Both the position numbers and the translations under genes were made by a program. From NCBI RefSeq assembly GCF_020520425.1, contig NC_079491.1, forward strand, positions 110,732,652 through 110,796,651: DNA of 64,000 nucleotides. The letters are read 5' to 3'. Within the stretch, counting starts at the first letter, position 1, and the number at the start of each line of letters is the position of its first letter. This DNA is from Spinacia oleracea (taxonomy: Eukaryota; Streptophyta; Magnoliopsida; Caryophyllales; Amaranthaceae). Below are positions 11,880-22,389 of the stretch, in pieces. The notes under the pieces are model-generated. The model was not told where the DNA came from. It saw only the letters and a list, made by a program, of their open reading frames with translations, and did no database searches.

Positions 11880-12170
11880 GATAACTTTTTCTGGTTTTCC
11901 GTTTTTTCCAAAAAGAACGATGTGAGTAGCTTTTGGTTTTCCCTTTTTCCCAAAAAAGAACGATGTGAGTAGCTTTTGGTTTTCTGTTTTTCCAAAAAAC
12001 TTTTTTCAAAAATTAAAGGATTGGTTTTCCGTTTTTCCAAAAAAGAACGATGTGAGTAGCTTTTGGTTTTCCGTTTTTTTCCAAAAAAGCGATGTGAGTA
12101 GTTTCCCTTTTTTCCAAAATTTAAAAGATTGGTTTTCCGTTTTTCCAAAAAAGAACGATGTGCTGGATTT
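11880..12170 (+). repeat. Tandem array near the G2 3' end
   Basis: Four to five degenerate units built around GGTTTTCCGTTTTTCCAAAA and AAGAACGATGTGAGTAGC. Some units carry an extra segment around TTTTCAAAAATTAAAGG. The matching array in G1 is at 39560-39895, with part repeated at 48910-48986. Open frames across it encode only Phe/Lys-rich repeats. Confidence 0.8.
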
Positions 12171-12574
12171 TCCTTCGTTTTACGTCCCATAAAAACGAGG
12201 GGGTTTTCTCGTTTAGCCAACCCTGAAAATGAGAATCTTTCAAAACATTTTTTACCTCGTGATTAGGCTTGGCCAGGCCCAATTACACTTGATAGCTTTG
12301 ATTTCGAAAACATCTGTAGCTACTCCCAATGACAAAGTGAGGGAGTTTCTATGCACCTTTAGATTCTTCCAATGACAAAGTGAGGAAGTTTCTATGCTAT
12401 CCGTTGACAAATCCCAATGACACGTGAGGGATATGTCGACACTTCAAGTGATGACCCTTAAGTCAAATGTTATCACTCGGGGGCTCGTGAGACCCTCGCC
12501 AAAACAAGTCACCACGGCTTGTGCGACGCACTCCGTCTAATACTTTGACCATCGTCTTACTCCAAGACTCAGTC

Positions 12575-12589
12575 AAAGTGGGGGCTAAC
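12575..12589 (+). promoter_or_regulatory. G2 polypurine tract
   Basis: AAAGTGGGGGCTAAC lies directly before the LTR start TGTAGACACC. The identical tract flanks the G1 3' LTR (39139-39153, minus strand). Confidence 0.8.
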
Positions 12590-13083
12590 TGTAGACACCT
12601 ACTTTTGTCCCCATTCCCGAAAGGGAAGGTTCGATGATGAAAACGTAAATCTCCACTTGACAACGCATCTCCTATAAAATAACAAATCTCAATTCCCCTT
12701 TTCATTTCACCCGAAACCTGCTATTTATAGAAACCTGCTATTTATAGAAACCTGCTTTTTATGGAAACCTGCTAAAAATAGTAACTGCCGTAATGAGTAG
12801 TTGTTAAAAGTGGCAAGTCATAAAAGATAGAAACCTGTCAGAATTAGGTGTTGCACTCCAACATAAATCCTAAATTAGATAGAGATTATGAGAGAATCCT
12901 ATTCCTAATATGATTCGAAAATAAGAGTCACGTATTAATTAAAATCCTAACGAGCCTAGAGTCCGTAACGGGCCCAGACGCATCCCGTCACAAGGTTAAT
13001 ACGCACTAAAAGACTCAATTAAATCTCAAATACCCCGGATTCTAGGAATCCGAATTTGACTAAGAAAATGGCCCAGATCCTAT

Positions 13084-13140
13084 TTTCAACGCCTGGCTCT
13101 GGGCGACGAAATCTTCGGCGCCCAGGCCTGGGCGCTGAAA
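13084..13140. repeat. Paired palindrome in G2 LTR U3
   Basis: ACGCCTGGCTCTGGGCGA, spacer, then GCGCCCAGGCCTGGGCGC, flanked by TTCA and TGAAA. It lies about 75-130 bp upstream of the TATA box, so it may be read as promoter-proximal. Confidence 0.8.
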
Positions 13141-13215
13141 ATACCTGGGACGTGTTCTTTCCTAATTCTTCGTGGATTAGAGTTCTACAATTCTATCTTT
13201 CCACGAACTCTTTTC

Positions 13216-13223
13216 TATAAATA
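13216..13223 (+). promoter_or_regulatory. TATA box of G2 LTR
   Basis: TATAAATA within TTTTCTATAAATAGGGCC. The matching box in G1 is on the minus strand near 38562-38575. It is the likely start of element RNA about 30 bp downstream. Confidence 0.65.
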
Positions 13224-13444
13224 GGGCCTTAAGTTCGACGTGAAGGGGACACACAACAACACAATTATTATTCTGAGTATTGACTCTAAACCCATAAGCC
13301 TAAGCCTCACGCTGCAAAACTGATCACACGTTCTGTCGCAATCGATCCATAAATCGAACAGAACGTATCCTGTCCGATAATTTGAGATTCGTTAAATAAA
13401 AGGAGAAATAGCAAAGTCAAAGTGGTTAGTTTTCTGGGAACCGT

Positions 13445-13467
13445 GACGCACCTCTCAATGGTGCGTC
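13445..13467 (+). other. Conserved hairpin in G LTR
   Basis: Perfect 8-bp stem GACGCACC/GGTGCGTC around a 7-nt loop. The stem is identical in all four G LTRs seen (38300-38322, 47610-47632, 59633-59655). It lies about 230 nt downstream of the TATA box, so it would be in the R/U5 part of the transcript. Confidence 0.7.
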
Positions 13468-14830
13468 GTAATGTGTCCCTTTTCTATGATTTAATTGCTT
13501 TCCTCGCCCTTTTATAAACTGTTAAACTAACTAAATCTGATTGTTCGATCACTCCTAATAAATATGATATTTTTGGGAAATTGGATTATCATGCTAGGTC
13601 CCTTAAAACAATCTAAATCAGATAATCGCGTTCGATCTAGTACTATATGTTGCATATTGTTAAAATCGACTCAGATTAGTTTAATAGTTAACGCATGTCC
13701 CTTCAATTATTTATGCTGAGCTAGTAAGGATATCCTGCCTCTGGAGTTATCGAAGAGCGAGTACTCCTCTCGGTAGTTACAGTCCCCCGAACCCTCAATC
13801 TCTACCCTGCGGGTGTACGTTGAGCGATCCCCACCACTAGGGATCACAAGGGAACCTACGGCCGTCGTGGTCAAACATAATTGCACTCCATTTATGTCAC
13901 GATAATCGGGTTTTGTCAGTTTTTCTCATTGTCGTTAAAAACTGAATGGCGACTCCTATATTACTAGTCAATTGGGTGTAAACTCACAGGAAATCCAATT
14001 ACACTTGATTTGACAAAAAGAAGCGTCACACCCACGAGGGACGAGGTCACACATTAGCCTCGTGCTTTTTCGACCCCCTCACATCCATTGCTTTGTGCGT
14101 GCAACATTTATGAGCGTTTTTCATAAAAATTTAAAATTTTAATTCAAAATTAATGACAAATTAATAAATATATTAATTTCATAATTTTAGGGCGAAAAAT
14201 CGAAAATTTATTAATCAATTAATTTCCGATTAACATGGATTCAAGTCTAGGTCATAAAAATTTAAAATTTATCATAAATTAACAACTTTTATGGTGGTTT
14301 TTAATCATGGTTACCTAATTAAATCGTTAATTAATTATGAAAATGAAATCAAATTCTAAATTATTCGAATTTCAACAAATTAATTACAATTACAAATTAG
14401 GTTGTATAATTAACAAGCTTAGGCATTCAAATTTGTTAAACATATACAGTAGGTCAATCAAAAATTCAAGATTTAACAACAAGAATCGAAAATATTCAAT
14501 TTAACATCTTAAAATTACAAACTTTTGCGTTCGAAAAACTAAAACCTCCGAAAAGTCATAGTCAGGCTTCGAATTTGGGAATTCTGGGTTCGCCCGAAAA
14601 ATAAATTTTTTGTCAAAATTTTAGAATGCCTTTTACATGCGGAATTGACACAAAAATCACTCGATTTGGTTGAGTAACGAAGAAACTGCCGAAAAACTAC
14701 GTACATATAATTAAATAAACGCAATTTGCAATTAATTAACAATTACGAAAATTAATCACCCCTTTTAATTCTTTGCAAATTTGTAAAATTTAACCATGTT
14801 AAGCAATAATTGATTATGCAAATAATACGA

Positions 14831-14844
14831 GGCTCGTGATACCA
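14831..14844 (-). promoter_or_regulatory. copia3 primer binding site
   Basis: TGGTATCACGAGCC on the minus strand, one base from the LTR end, identical to the copia1 site. Confidence 0.8.
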
Positions 14845-14845
14845 C

Positions 14846-16228
14846 TGTTAGGTTATGATACATATGAACAACATAAATCATGCGGAAAAACCTTAATGCC
14901 AGGAATCATATTAATTGCACATAATCATATAATTAGTCTAGGATGCATAAACTTTGTAGCGTGCCCTCCGTAGCTGCGCCCGAACCGAACAAGAACAAGT
15001 CTTTAGGACTCCAAGTGTCGTCCCTCCGTAGAAAGTCCACAGCACGTCCGGATCCGCCTTAAGATTGACCAACTAGAATCGCCCTTAAGGTACTATTATT
15101 TTCGGCTAAATAGGGCAAGAGTTTTGACTGATTTTTCTGCTTAAAAATCCTAGCTTTGAATACTTGAAATCTCGTGTATAAATTTGTTACCCTAGGCACA
15201 TATTTATAGAGTGTGGAAAAGGATTTAGAATCCTATTAGAATACCAATTAGTTTAATTAGAATCCCTTTAGGACTCTATTAAATAAATTCTATCTACTAG
15301 GATTAGGATTTAATCATAGAACGAATTCCAATAGCTTTAGGATTCGTATCGCACACAACCGCACACGAGCACGAGCACCGCACTGCCCGCGCAAGCGTTG
15401 CGGCCCACGCGAGCTGCACAGCTCGCAGCCCATTTGCTCGTAGCCCACATAGCTCGCGCGCGCGCCATGCCTTGCTGGGCCTGGCCTTGCGCTGGGCCTG
15501 GCGAGGCTTTGGCAGCGTGTGTTGGTTCGTATGGCTTGCTGGGCGTGGGCCTGGCTTCGTGCTGGGCCTTCGTCTAGCAAGTCTCGTCCGATGCTAATTC
15601 GTACGATGCGCTTCCGATTAAATTCCCAAATCCGGAATTCATTTCCGATACGAACAATATTTAACATTTTCGATTCCGGAATTAATTTCCGTTTCGAACA
15701 AATATTTAATATATTTTCCGATTCCGATAATATTTCCGATTTTGACAATATTTCCGTTTCCGGCAATATTTCCGATTCCGGTAATATTTCCAATTCAGAT
15801 AATAGTTTCCGATACGTACATGTTTCCGTTTCCGGCAACATCTACGACTTGGATAATATTTATATTTCCGATACGATCCATATTTCCGTTTCCGGCAATA
15901 TCATCATTTCCGGAGTATTCATTTACTTGCCTTTGACGATCTAAGCTCCCACTGAAACCAAGATCCGCCGTTTCCGAATATCCATAGATGGAGTATTTAA
16001 TGTCATTAAATACTTGATCCGTTTACGTACTATTTGTGTGACCCTACGGGTTCAGTCAAGAGTAAGCTGTGGATTAATATCATTAATTCCACTTGAACTG
16101 AAGCGGCCTCTAGCTAGGCATTCAGCTCACTTGATCTCACTGAATTATTAACTCGTTAATTAATACTGAACCGCATTTATTAGACTTAACATTAAATGCA
16201 TACTTGGACCAAGCTAAGGGCGTTATTT
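14846..16228 (-). repeat. copia3 5' LTR, 1383 bp, end truncated
   Basis: Begins (plus strand) TGTTAGGTTATGATACATAT and runs through the TTTCCG repeat array to GGGCGTTATTT, where homology stops just short of the expected TTCCTTCA terminus. Confidence 0.88.
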
Positions 16229-16235
16229 AATACAC

Positions 16236-16852
16236 ATGTATGCTATGATTTGTACAAGGCCGGATGTTTCGTTCGCACTCAGTGCAACGAGCAGGTACAA
16301 GTCAGAACCAGGTGAGGCACATTGGACTACTGCCAAGAATATCCTAAAGTACCTGAAAAGGACTAAGGATCAGTTGCTGGTTTATGGTGGTACAGATGAG
16401 TTGATTGTTAAGGGCTATATGGACGCAAGCTTTCAAAACCGACAGAGATGATTACAGATCACAGTCCGGGTTTGTGTTCTGCCTTAATGGCGGAGCAGTA
16501 AGCTGGAAAAGTGCTAAGCAAAGCACTATTGCAGATTCTACAACTGAAGCCGAGTACATTGTTGCCTCAGAAGCAGAAAAGGAAGCTGTTTGGATTCGGA
16601 AGTTCATCGAAGAACTTGGGGTTGTCCCCTCCAATTGCCCAGGAAAAGGAGCCTAGGAGCCACCAGAAGTCCAAACACATACTGCGGCGATTTCATATAC
16701 TTCGAGAGATCATTGAAAGGAAAGAAATCGAGATTTACAAGGTTGGAACTGACAACAACGTTGCGGATCCATTAACTAAACCGTTGCCACAAGTGAAGTA
16801 CAACGCACATGTAGCAACCATGAGAATCAAGCATGTTGGAGAATGGCTTTGA
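16236..16852 (+). pseudogene. copia4 pol C-terminus with RNase H
   Basis: Frames in order give MYAMICTRPDVSFALSATSR (end of RT/connection), then RNase H with YMDASF, SGFVFCLNGGAVSWKSAKQ and STTEAEYIVASEAEKEAVW, then RSHQKSKHILRRFHILREII and DNNVADPLTKPLP to a stop at 16850. An extra A near 16437 causes one frameshift, and a deletion near 16640 removes the expected CDN(N/S)GA segment, so the gene is dead. RNase H degrades the RNA strand during reverse transcription. Confidence 0.9.
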
Positions 16853-17694
16853 TTTTATAAAGTTTTGTTTTAGAACATCTGTTAGATCTGTGTTTAAAAC
16901 AATTGGTTTAACCATTTCATATTTATGAGATTTATTATTTCATATTCATTTAAGTTTGGTTTAGTATTAAATGATAAGTCCATGTGATTCAAATCATTCA
17001 AATGGCATGTCAAGATGGATTCTTCGACAAAGAAACACCCATAAGTGAACTTGAATATTGAAGTCACAAAGGATCCCTAATCCAGGTCATTGAAAGGTGG
17101 ACGACCAATGACTGATGAAGATTAGATTGCAAGTAGATTTTAGTTCTGTTTCTTGAACTAGATTGACGGGATGTCAGAATCTTTTGCATAGCTACTTATT
17201 GGATCTTGTATCGGATTGACCATGAGAAAACTTTAAGAGATTAAAGTCATGTCATAAGTAGTTCTCATTAATGGTGATTAGAACCATTCCTTAGAACATG
17301 AGCGATTATGTCTGCTCGTTTGAGAATTAGTTCGCTTTGATGCTAGCTAAACGTCGCACCGTAAAAGGAGGCTATAAAAGCAGTTATTGGGCGTACTATG
17401 AATCAAAGTGAGTGTTCATAGATTGCAAGAATGGATTGTCCTCCTATCTTTGATAGGATATGGTGTTGTTGTGTAACAAGGCTTCTCGGAGAGTTAGATA
17501 CTATGAAAATGCATGGCAGTGCTCAGAATGGTTAAGGCTTAACCTTCTGTAAAAATTTAACAGTTGAGCTCTATAATCCGAGAAACACTTCTGGACCTAA
17601 TAAGGATGGCTTGGATCTTACCTTATGTTCAGCAAGTAACACTAAGCGACAAAGGAATGTGAATGCACACTTGTCTTAATGACAAGTGGGAGAC
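16853..17694 (+). other. copia4 3' untranslated region
   Basis: About 840 bp between the pol stop and the 3' LTR. It resembles 62820-63603 of element C and, reversed, 20185-20502 of copia5 (shared blocks such as GATTGTCCTCC and ACCTTATGTTCA). No gene seen. Confidence 0.7.
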
Positions 17695-18734
17695 TGAAGG
17701 AAATATGTCCTTCACCCAAGGTGCATTAAGTCTAATACCAAGGTTCAGATTAATTGCGAACAATTAATTCAGTGAGATCAAGCGATCGTAACAGCTAGCT
17801 GGAGCAATGCTTCCGATCAGTGAGTTCTAATGGATATTAAGCTCACAACTTACTCTTGAATGAACCTACAAGGTCACACCAATGGCATGTAACAGATCAC
17901 CGGATTAAATGAATCGGAAATTCATTTGATAGCTTTTCGAGAATTAGTTTTGGAAAACGTATTATACGATACGACCTTGCACCGGAATCGTATATCGTAT
18001 CGTGAATATTCGTAAGCTGGGCGAAACGAATAATCGTATCGTACGACTGTGATTCTTCGTATACAATACGATAAATAATAGCCGTAAGGTATTAATCGCG
18101 AATACGAGGAGCATCGGAGCTGCCGACCCGTCGAGCCAAGCGCGCACGGCCCAACGAGCCAACGAGCTAGCGAGCAAGGCGAGCAGGCCAGCCCGTGGCG
18201 TGGCACAAGCGCGTAACAGCAACAACATCGCAACAGTGAGCGAGCTAGGCCCACGCCCCAGCTGCTCGGCTGCGCGCGCTGTGGGCTTCGGCCTACAACG
18301 TGTGGCTGGGCGCGGGTCTGTGAGGTCGTGTGTGTTGATGTGGCCGGTCAAGGCGATTTGGTCTTTGGCCGGTTACATCATTAATATAATTAGGTTAATT
18401 ATATTTTTCATACACACCACACATTATTCAGTTTTTCCAAAAACCCTAAACCTAATTCCAATATTACGTTCTTCGGTTTTCTCTCTGTGAAAACTGTTCA
18501 TCCCGAAAAGCAAAAACCTTGAGCATTGTCTAAGCTACAATAATCAAGACGGATCTGAACGTGTCGGTGAACCAAGTAGAGGAACAACAAGTGGTGTTCT
18601 TTGTTCGTGTTCGTTGACATAATACTCGGGAAAACACGCTTCGAATGTATGTTTGCTTAAATTATGCTTACATGTTTCCTGGCTTTGGGGATTGTTCCGC
18701 ACATGTTATGTATGTTTAACTGTATTCCCCTACA
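17695..18734 (+). repeat. copia4 3' LTR, about 1040 bp
   Basis: Starts TGAAGGAAATATGTCC after the polypurine tract. The end at CCCCTACA is set by alignment with the CCTAACA end of related LTRs and by the RNase H-like reading frame that begins right after it. Confidence 0.7.
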
Positions 18735-18822
18735 CCTAGAACCCATGTTCCTTTGTAATCTCTTGCCACCACATCTAGACCAACCACCCAAGAGGTTCTA
18801 TCCCATGAAGCATCCACATTTC
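18735..18822 (-). pseudogene. RNase H-like (RVT_3) coding scrap, 88 bp
   Basis: On the minus strand this reads NVDASWDRTSWVVGLDVVAR then DYKGTWVLG, which resembles the start of the RNase H-like domain found in plant LINEs and domesticated relatives (NVDAS at the first catalytic Asp). It is the only sequence between the copia4 LTR and the copia5 LTR, so it is probably the older target that both inserted into. Confidence 0.5.
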
Positions 18823-20184
18823 TGTTAGGTTATGAACAATCCAATGTCATGCAGAAAAATCATAAATGTCAGAATCCATGTTAAATGCACATAATAAATT
18901 AGCATAATTCAGATTACATATTTGTGATGCCTGTCTTCCCTAGCTGCTCTCGAACCAAACAAGAACAAGTAAGAACGTCAAACGTCGTCTCCGTATAAAG
19001 TCCACAGCACGTTCACATCCGCCTTAGGTTCAACCAACTAGGATATTTTCTAAGGTATTATGAATTATGGATCTCACTTTATGTGATAGGCAAAGTATAA
19101 TGAATTGTGTATTTAAATATTTTACCCTAGGGTCATATTTACAGTGTATGGAATATTCTAGAATATCATTAAACCTAACTATATTAGGATTATATACTAG
19201 AATTAGGGATGACTTAGGAAATCGGTAAGTTTAGATATATTAGGAATCTAATCCTAAACCTAACATAAACTGGTTCCATAGGTCCAAGAAACTTGCATAG
19301 CAAGTTACTTGGCGCCTAAGAAACCATAACTCGCCAATGTGCACAGCCCAATAGGCGCAAGGCCCATGGGCGCTGGTTGGCCCCAAAGCACGCGGGCTAG
19401 CCTTCTTGCCTGTGGGCGGGCGCTATGCTGTGCGCTGGCATTGTGGCCATGGCGCATGGGCACTTGCGCGTTGCACCATGGGTGTTGCCTTAGTGCTGGC
19501 GATGGACCGGGTTGTGATGGCCCACGCGCTGGCGCTTGGCCGACCTTTGTGTTTCCGATTCAATTTTCGATTCCAGCAATATTTCCGATTCAGAAAATAT
19601 TTCCATTTTCAGTAATATTTCCGATTCCGCAATATTTCCATTTTCGGCAATATTTCGATTCGAACAATGTTTCTGTTTCTGAAAATATTTCCGATTTCGG
19701 CTATATTTCCCTTTCCGATAATATTTTCATTTCCGAACAATAATTATATTTCCGGTAATATTTATGATTATGGTAATATTTCCACTTCTGATACTATTTC
19801 TGATTCTAACCATGTTTCCGGCAATATCTTTGTTTCAGACAAATATTCTCGTCTTTGCCATTTGACGGTTTGTTTACTCCGACTGAAACCAACATCCACC
19901 ATTTTCGATAATACATTATTAGAGTATTTAGTGAATGTTATATTCACCTAAATACTTGATCCGTTCACGCACTATTTGTGTGACCATACCGGTTCAGTCA
20001 AGAGTAAGTTGTGGCATTAATATTATTAGTTCCACGTGAACTAAAGCGGCCTCTGGTTAGGCATTCGGATCACTTAATTAATCTCACTTAATAATTAACT
20101 TGTTTAATTTATAATGAACCTCATTTGTTAGACTTTAATTAAAAGCATTAAATGCAAACTTGGAACAAGAGCATATTTCCTTCA
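18823..20184 (-). repeat. copia5 3' LTR, 1362 bp
   Basis: Plus-strand start TGTTAGGTTATGAACAATCC, end ATTTCCTTCA. It is related to but clearly diverged from the copia1/C LTRs, with a shorter TTTCCG array at 19555-19850. Confidence 0.85.
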
Positions 20185-20502
20185 GTCTCCTACTTGTCCT
20201 TAGTAACAAGTGTGCATTTCCTAATTCCTTTGTCGATTGATGCCTGCTCATGAACATAACCTTTGTCACTTGATACCTGCTCATGAACATAAGGTAAGAT
20301 GGTCATCCTTATTACGTTCAGAAGTATTTCTCGGGGTTAGAGTTCAACTTATCAAATAAATAGATAATCGTATGTAGCCTATGATTCATCTGGGCACGGC
20401 CATGCATTTTACAGTTTCTAGCTCTCCGAGTGGCCTTGTACAACTTTTGGCATCTCATCCCAATTTGTGGGAGGACAATCCCAATCTTGCGAACCGTTAT
20501 AG
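18823..20502 (-). mobile_element. copia5: minus-strand copia 3' end
   Basis: 3' LTR 18823-20184, polypurine tract AAGTAGGAGAC (20195-20185) and 3' untranslated sequence to 20502, where CACTA element D1 begins. The rest of copia5 is expected beyond the window. Confidence 0.82.
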
Positions 20503-22380
20503 CACTACAAGAAAATGCTGTACATAATGACGTTTTTTTCTATGACGCTTTTAAGAAGAGTCACGATATATTCGCATCCAAAAAAAACGGGAATACGCAT
20601 ATTGACGGTTTTAAGCGCACAAACAAATACTGACAACCAAAGGAGTCGCAATATACCAAAAGTAAACCCGTTTTCACTCCCCGCTGGATTAAAAATTTCA
20701 AAGAATAAAATATTCAATCCCTCTTTTCAGTTTTCACTCACCCACGATATCATCCTCAACCTCCCTCAACCCCCAACCGACTCGCCCTCACTCTAGCTAT
20801 TCTTTGGCAAAATCCCATATTATTCTCAGTAAAATGATCTCCTCAACTCAATTCTCCCCCATTCCTTTCAAGTTAAATGGGAAATCTGGAGAAGCACATA
20901 ATTCTCACTTTCACCGCTAATTTCATCATGATTTACAAGCTTCTTTGGATTTCACGATTTGATTTGTAATTGCACAATTGAAGATTTGAACTCAATCACA
21001 ACACCGTGAACAGATTCTTCGCCGCCAATTTCACCGGTAAGTTTTATTTATTTATTAATGTTCCATTTAGATCAAGTTAATTGTACAATTAGTTTCTGCA
21101 ATTGAATTTTAGGGGAGAGGTATCGATGGAACAAGTATAGGGTTAAGGGGATGCTTTTATGGGAACTAGGGACACAAAAATTCCACAGATTTTGAACCTT
21201 GAATTCTAAAGGGAAACATATGCTAATTAAAAATCCTGCAATTACTTTTCTTTGTTATGAACTTATTCCATAGAGAATTGAGTGTATACTGTGAATATGA
21301 GACTTTGTTTTTTTTAGTTATACGGATTAAGCATAGGCTTCGCTTGTGTTCCTGGTTGTGCCAAGCACGGAGCTATTTCATTAGGGTTATTATCTGGTTG
21401 GACTTGCTGAAGTTATACTTGCTGAAGTAGGGGTCTATAGAACTTGCTGAATTTAATACTACTCTGATACATTGCAAATTTATGTCTTGTAATATTTTCA
21501 GAAGAGAGAAGGCAGACTGCAAGGGGTTGGTCAATGCCTAATCTACGAGTTTAGGATGGTTTGCCATGTTTGGCAAGGAGATGTAAGCAAAGATTTCTTC
21601 GAGGTTCCAAAAGTTTAAATTAGTTATTTTTCCTGTCATATATGTGCCATGTGTGTGGCTAGTAAGTTCTTGCTTCTACTACAGGGTTTCCGAGCAATCT
21701 TGGTTGACAGAGACAAAAATCGTAAGGTAAATTTTACTGAAGCTTTCAACTGGATGGACGGTCTGTTTCATGATACCGTCTTAGCTAGATAATGAATCTC
21801 TTTGAATTTGACTTGATTTCTCCGGATGCTGTGGGTTACAGGTTTAGTGGAATCCTTTGCGGTTGGATCTGATTAGTGGCCTTGGCTTTGTTGGTCCAGT
21901 CGGTCATTTCTGATATGCTTTCCATATGTTTTTCTTGGTTTTGGCTTAAAATGTTGTTGCATGAGAGTTTTAAAAATATTTCATTAGATTTGTGTCCTAT
22001 CTGCAAGGAAGCAGGCATTTTTAATTAGTTATATTAATTTCAGAATCTTTCGTGCTATTTACATGAGATTTCGGATGTCTGAAATGTACATATATCTACC
22101 CGAGAACCATTTAATTTGGAGTGGGACTACTCTTTATTTTATAAAATTTTGAAGTAATTGATATCCATATCTTGTTTAATTTCTCTTGATACCCAATTAT
22201 TACGTGATTACATTTTGTTTTTCTCTTGGAAGATGACTTGTTCATGAACCACCTAATATGTATCCTGTGCATCCTGGATTTCTGACGTTGTTTGGAGAAG
22301 TCAAAGTTAGTCATAGTTTGAATAAAACACCCTGTTGAAATGAATTTCACCATCTGCAATTTTAGAAATATGAAATCCAT
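20503..22380 (+). other. D1 left arm without recognised gene
   Basis: After the terminus and subterminal repeats (20503-20660) the sequence resembles a plant 5' untranslated exon ending at a plausible donor (TTTCACCG/GTAAG near 21040), followed by T-rich intron-like DNA. A short open segment near 21686-21740 (FRAILVDRDKNRK) could be an exon but I cannot assign it. Confidence 0.4.
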
Positions 22381-22389
22381 GTTCACAGG

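Larger units (their letters stand above)
7551..12574 (+). other. G2 internal region without coding capacity
   Basis: About 5 kb without a recognisable gene. It holds paired palindromes at 7830-7884, 9926-9980 and 11070-11121, GGGGGCT boxes near 8507, 8900, 9568, 10500, 11363 and 12478, a short duplication (8560-8645, CCTTCTTTCACCACTAGACA twice), and a tandem array at 11880-12170. Its landmarks match G1 in reverse orientation, and no frame is conserved between the two copies. Confidence 0.75.
7041..14083 (+). mobile_element. G2: non-coding LTR retrotransposon of family G, 5' end missing
   Basis: Plus-strand G element: internal region 7041-12574, polypurine tract 12575-12589, 3' LTR 12590-14083. 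The 5' part is separated by the copia1 insertion at 7040. The internal region matches the mirrored G1 element (39139-46996) in the same order but contains no Gag or Pol motif on either strand. It therefore resembles a large retrotransposon derivative (LARD) that needs enzymes from elsewhere. It carries an antisense ECT/YTH gene fragment, paired palindromes and repeated GGGGGCT boxes. It inserted into the leader of copia3: the 3' flank begins TCCATTGCTTTG, which is continuous leader sequence in copia1 near 4908. Confidence 0.85.
12590..14083 (+). repeat. G2 3' LTR, 1494 bp
   Basis: Starts TGTAGACACCTACTTTTG and ends CGACCCCCTCACA. It matches, in reverse, the LTRs at 37688-39138, 46997-48485 and 59020-60508. 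It contains repeated ACCTGCTATTTATAG units at 12716-12775, a paired palindrome (13084-13140), a TATA box (13216-13223) and a hairpin (13445-13467). Confidence 0.92.
14084..16228 (-). mobile_element. copia3: copia element remnant (leader and 5' LTR)
   Basis: Minus-strand copia of the same family as copia1: leader piece 14084-14830, PBS, and 5' LTR 14846-16228. G2 interrupts the leader at 14083/14084; the remainder would be left of the window. The LTR lacks the last 6 bp (CCTTCA on the plus strand) where it meets copia4, a small terminal deletion. Confidence 0.85.
16229..18734 (+). mobile_element. copia4: broken plus-strand copia (RNase H to 3' LTR)
   Basis: A 3' copia fragment: end of pol (16236-16852), 3' untranslated region, polypurine tract AAGTGGGAGAC (17684-17694) and 3' LTR (17695-18734). 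The 5' part was displaced by insertion of copia3. Its LTR differs from the copia1/C family in length and sequence but shares the TGAAGGAAAT start and aligns at the 3' end. Confidence 0.85.

Noticed and set aside
15314..15841. 175-residue minus-strand frame
   Set aside because: It lies wholly within the copia3 LTR and is a read-through of the TTTCCG tandem repeats (repeated Pro-Glu-Ser-Glu-Ile-Leu).
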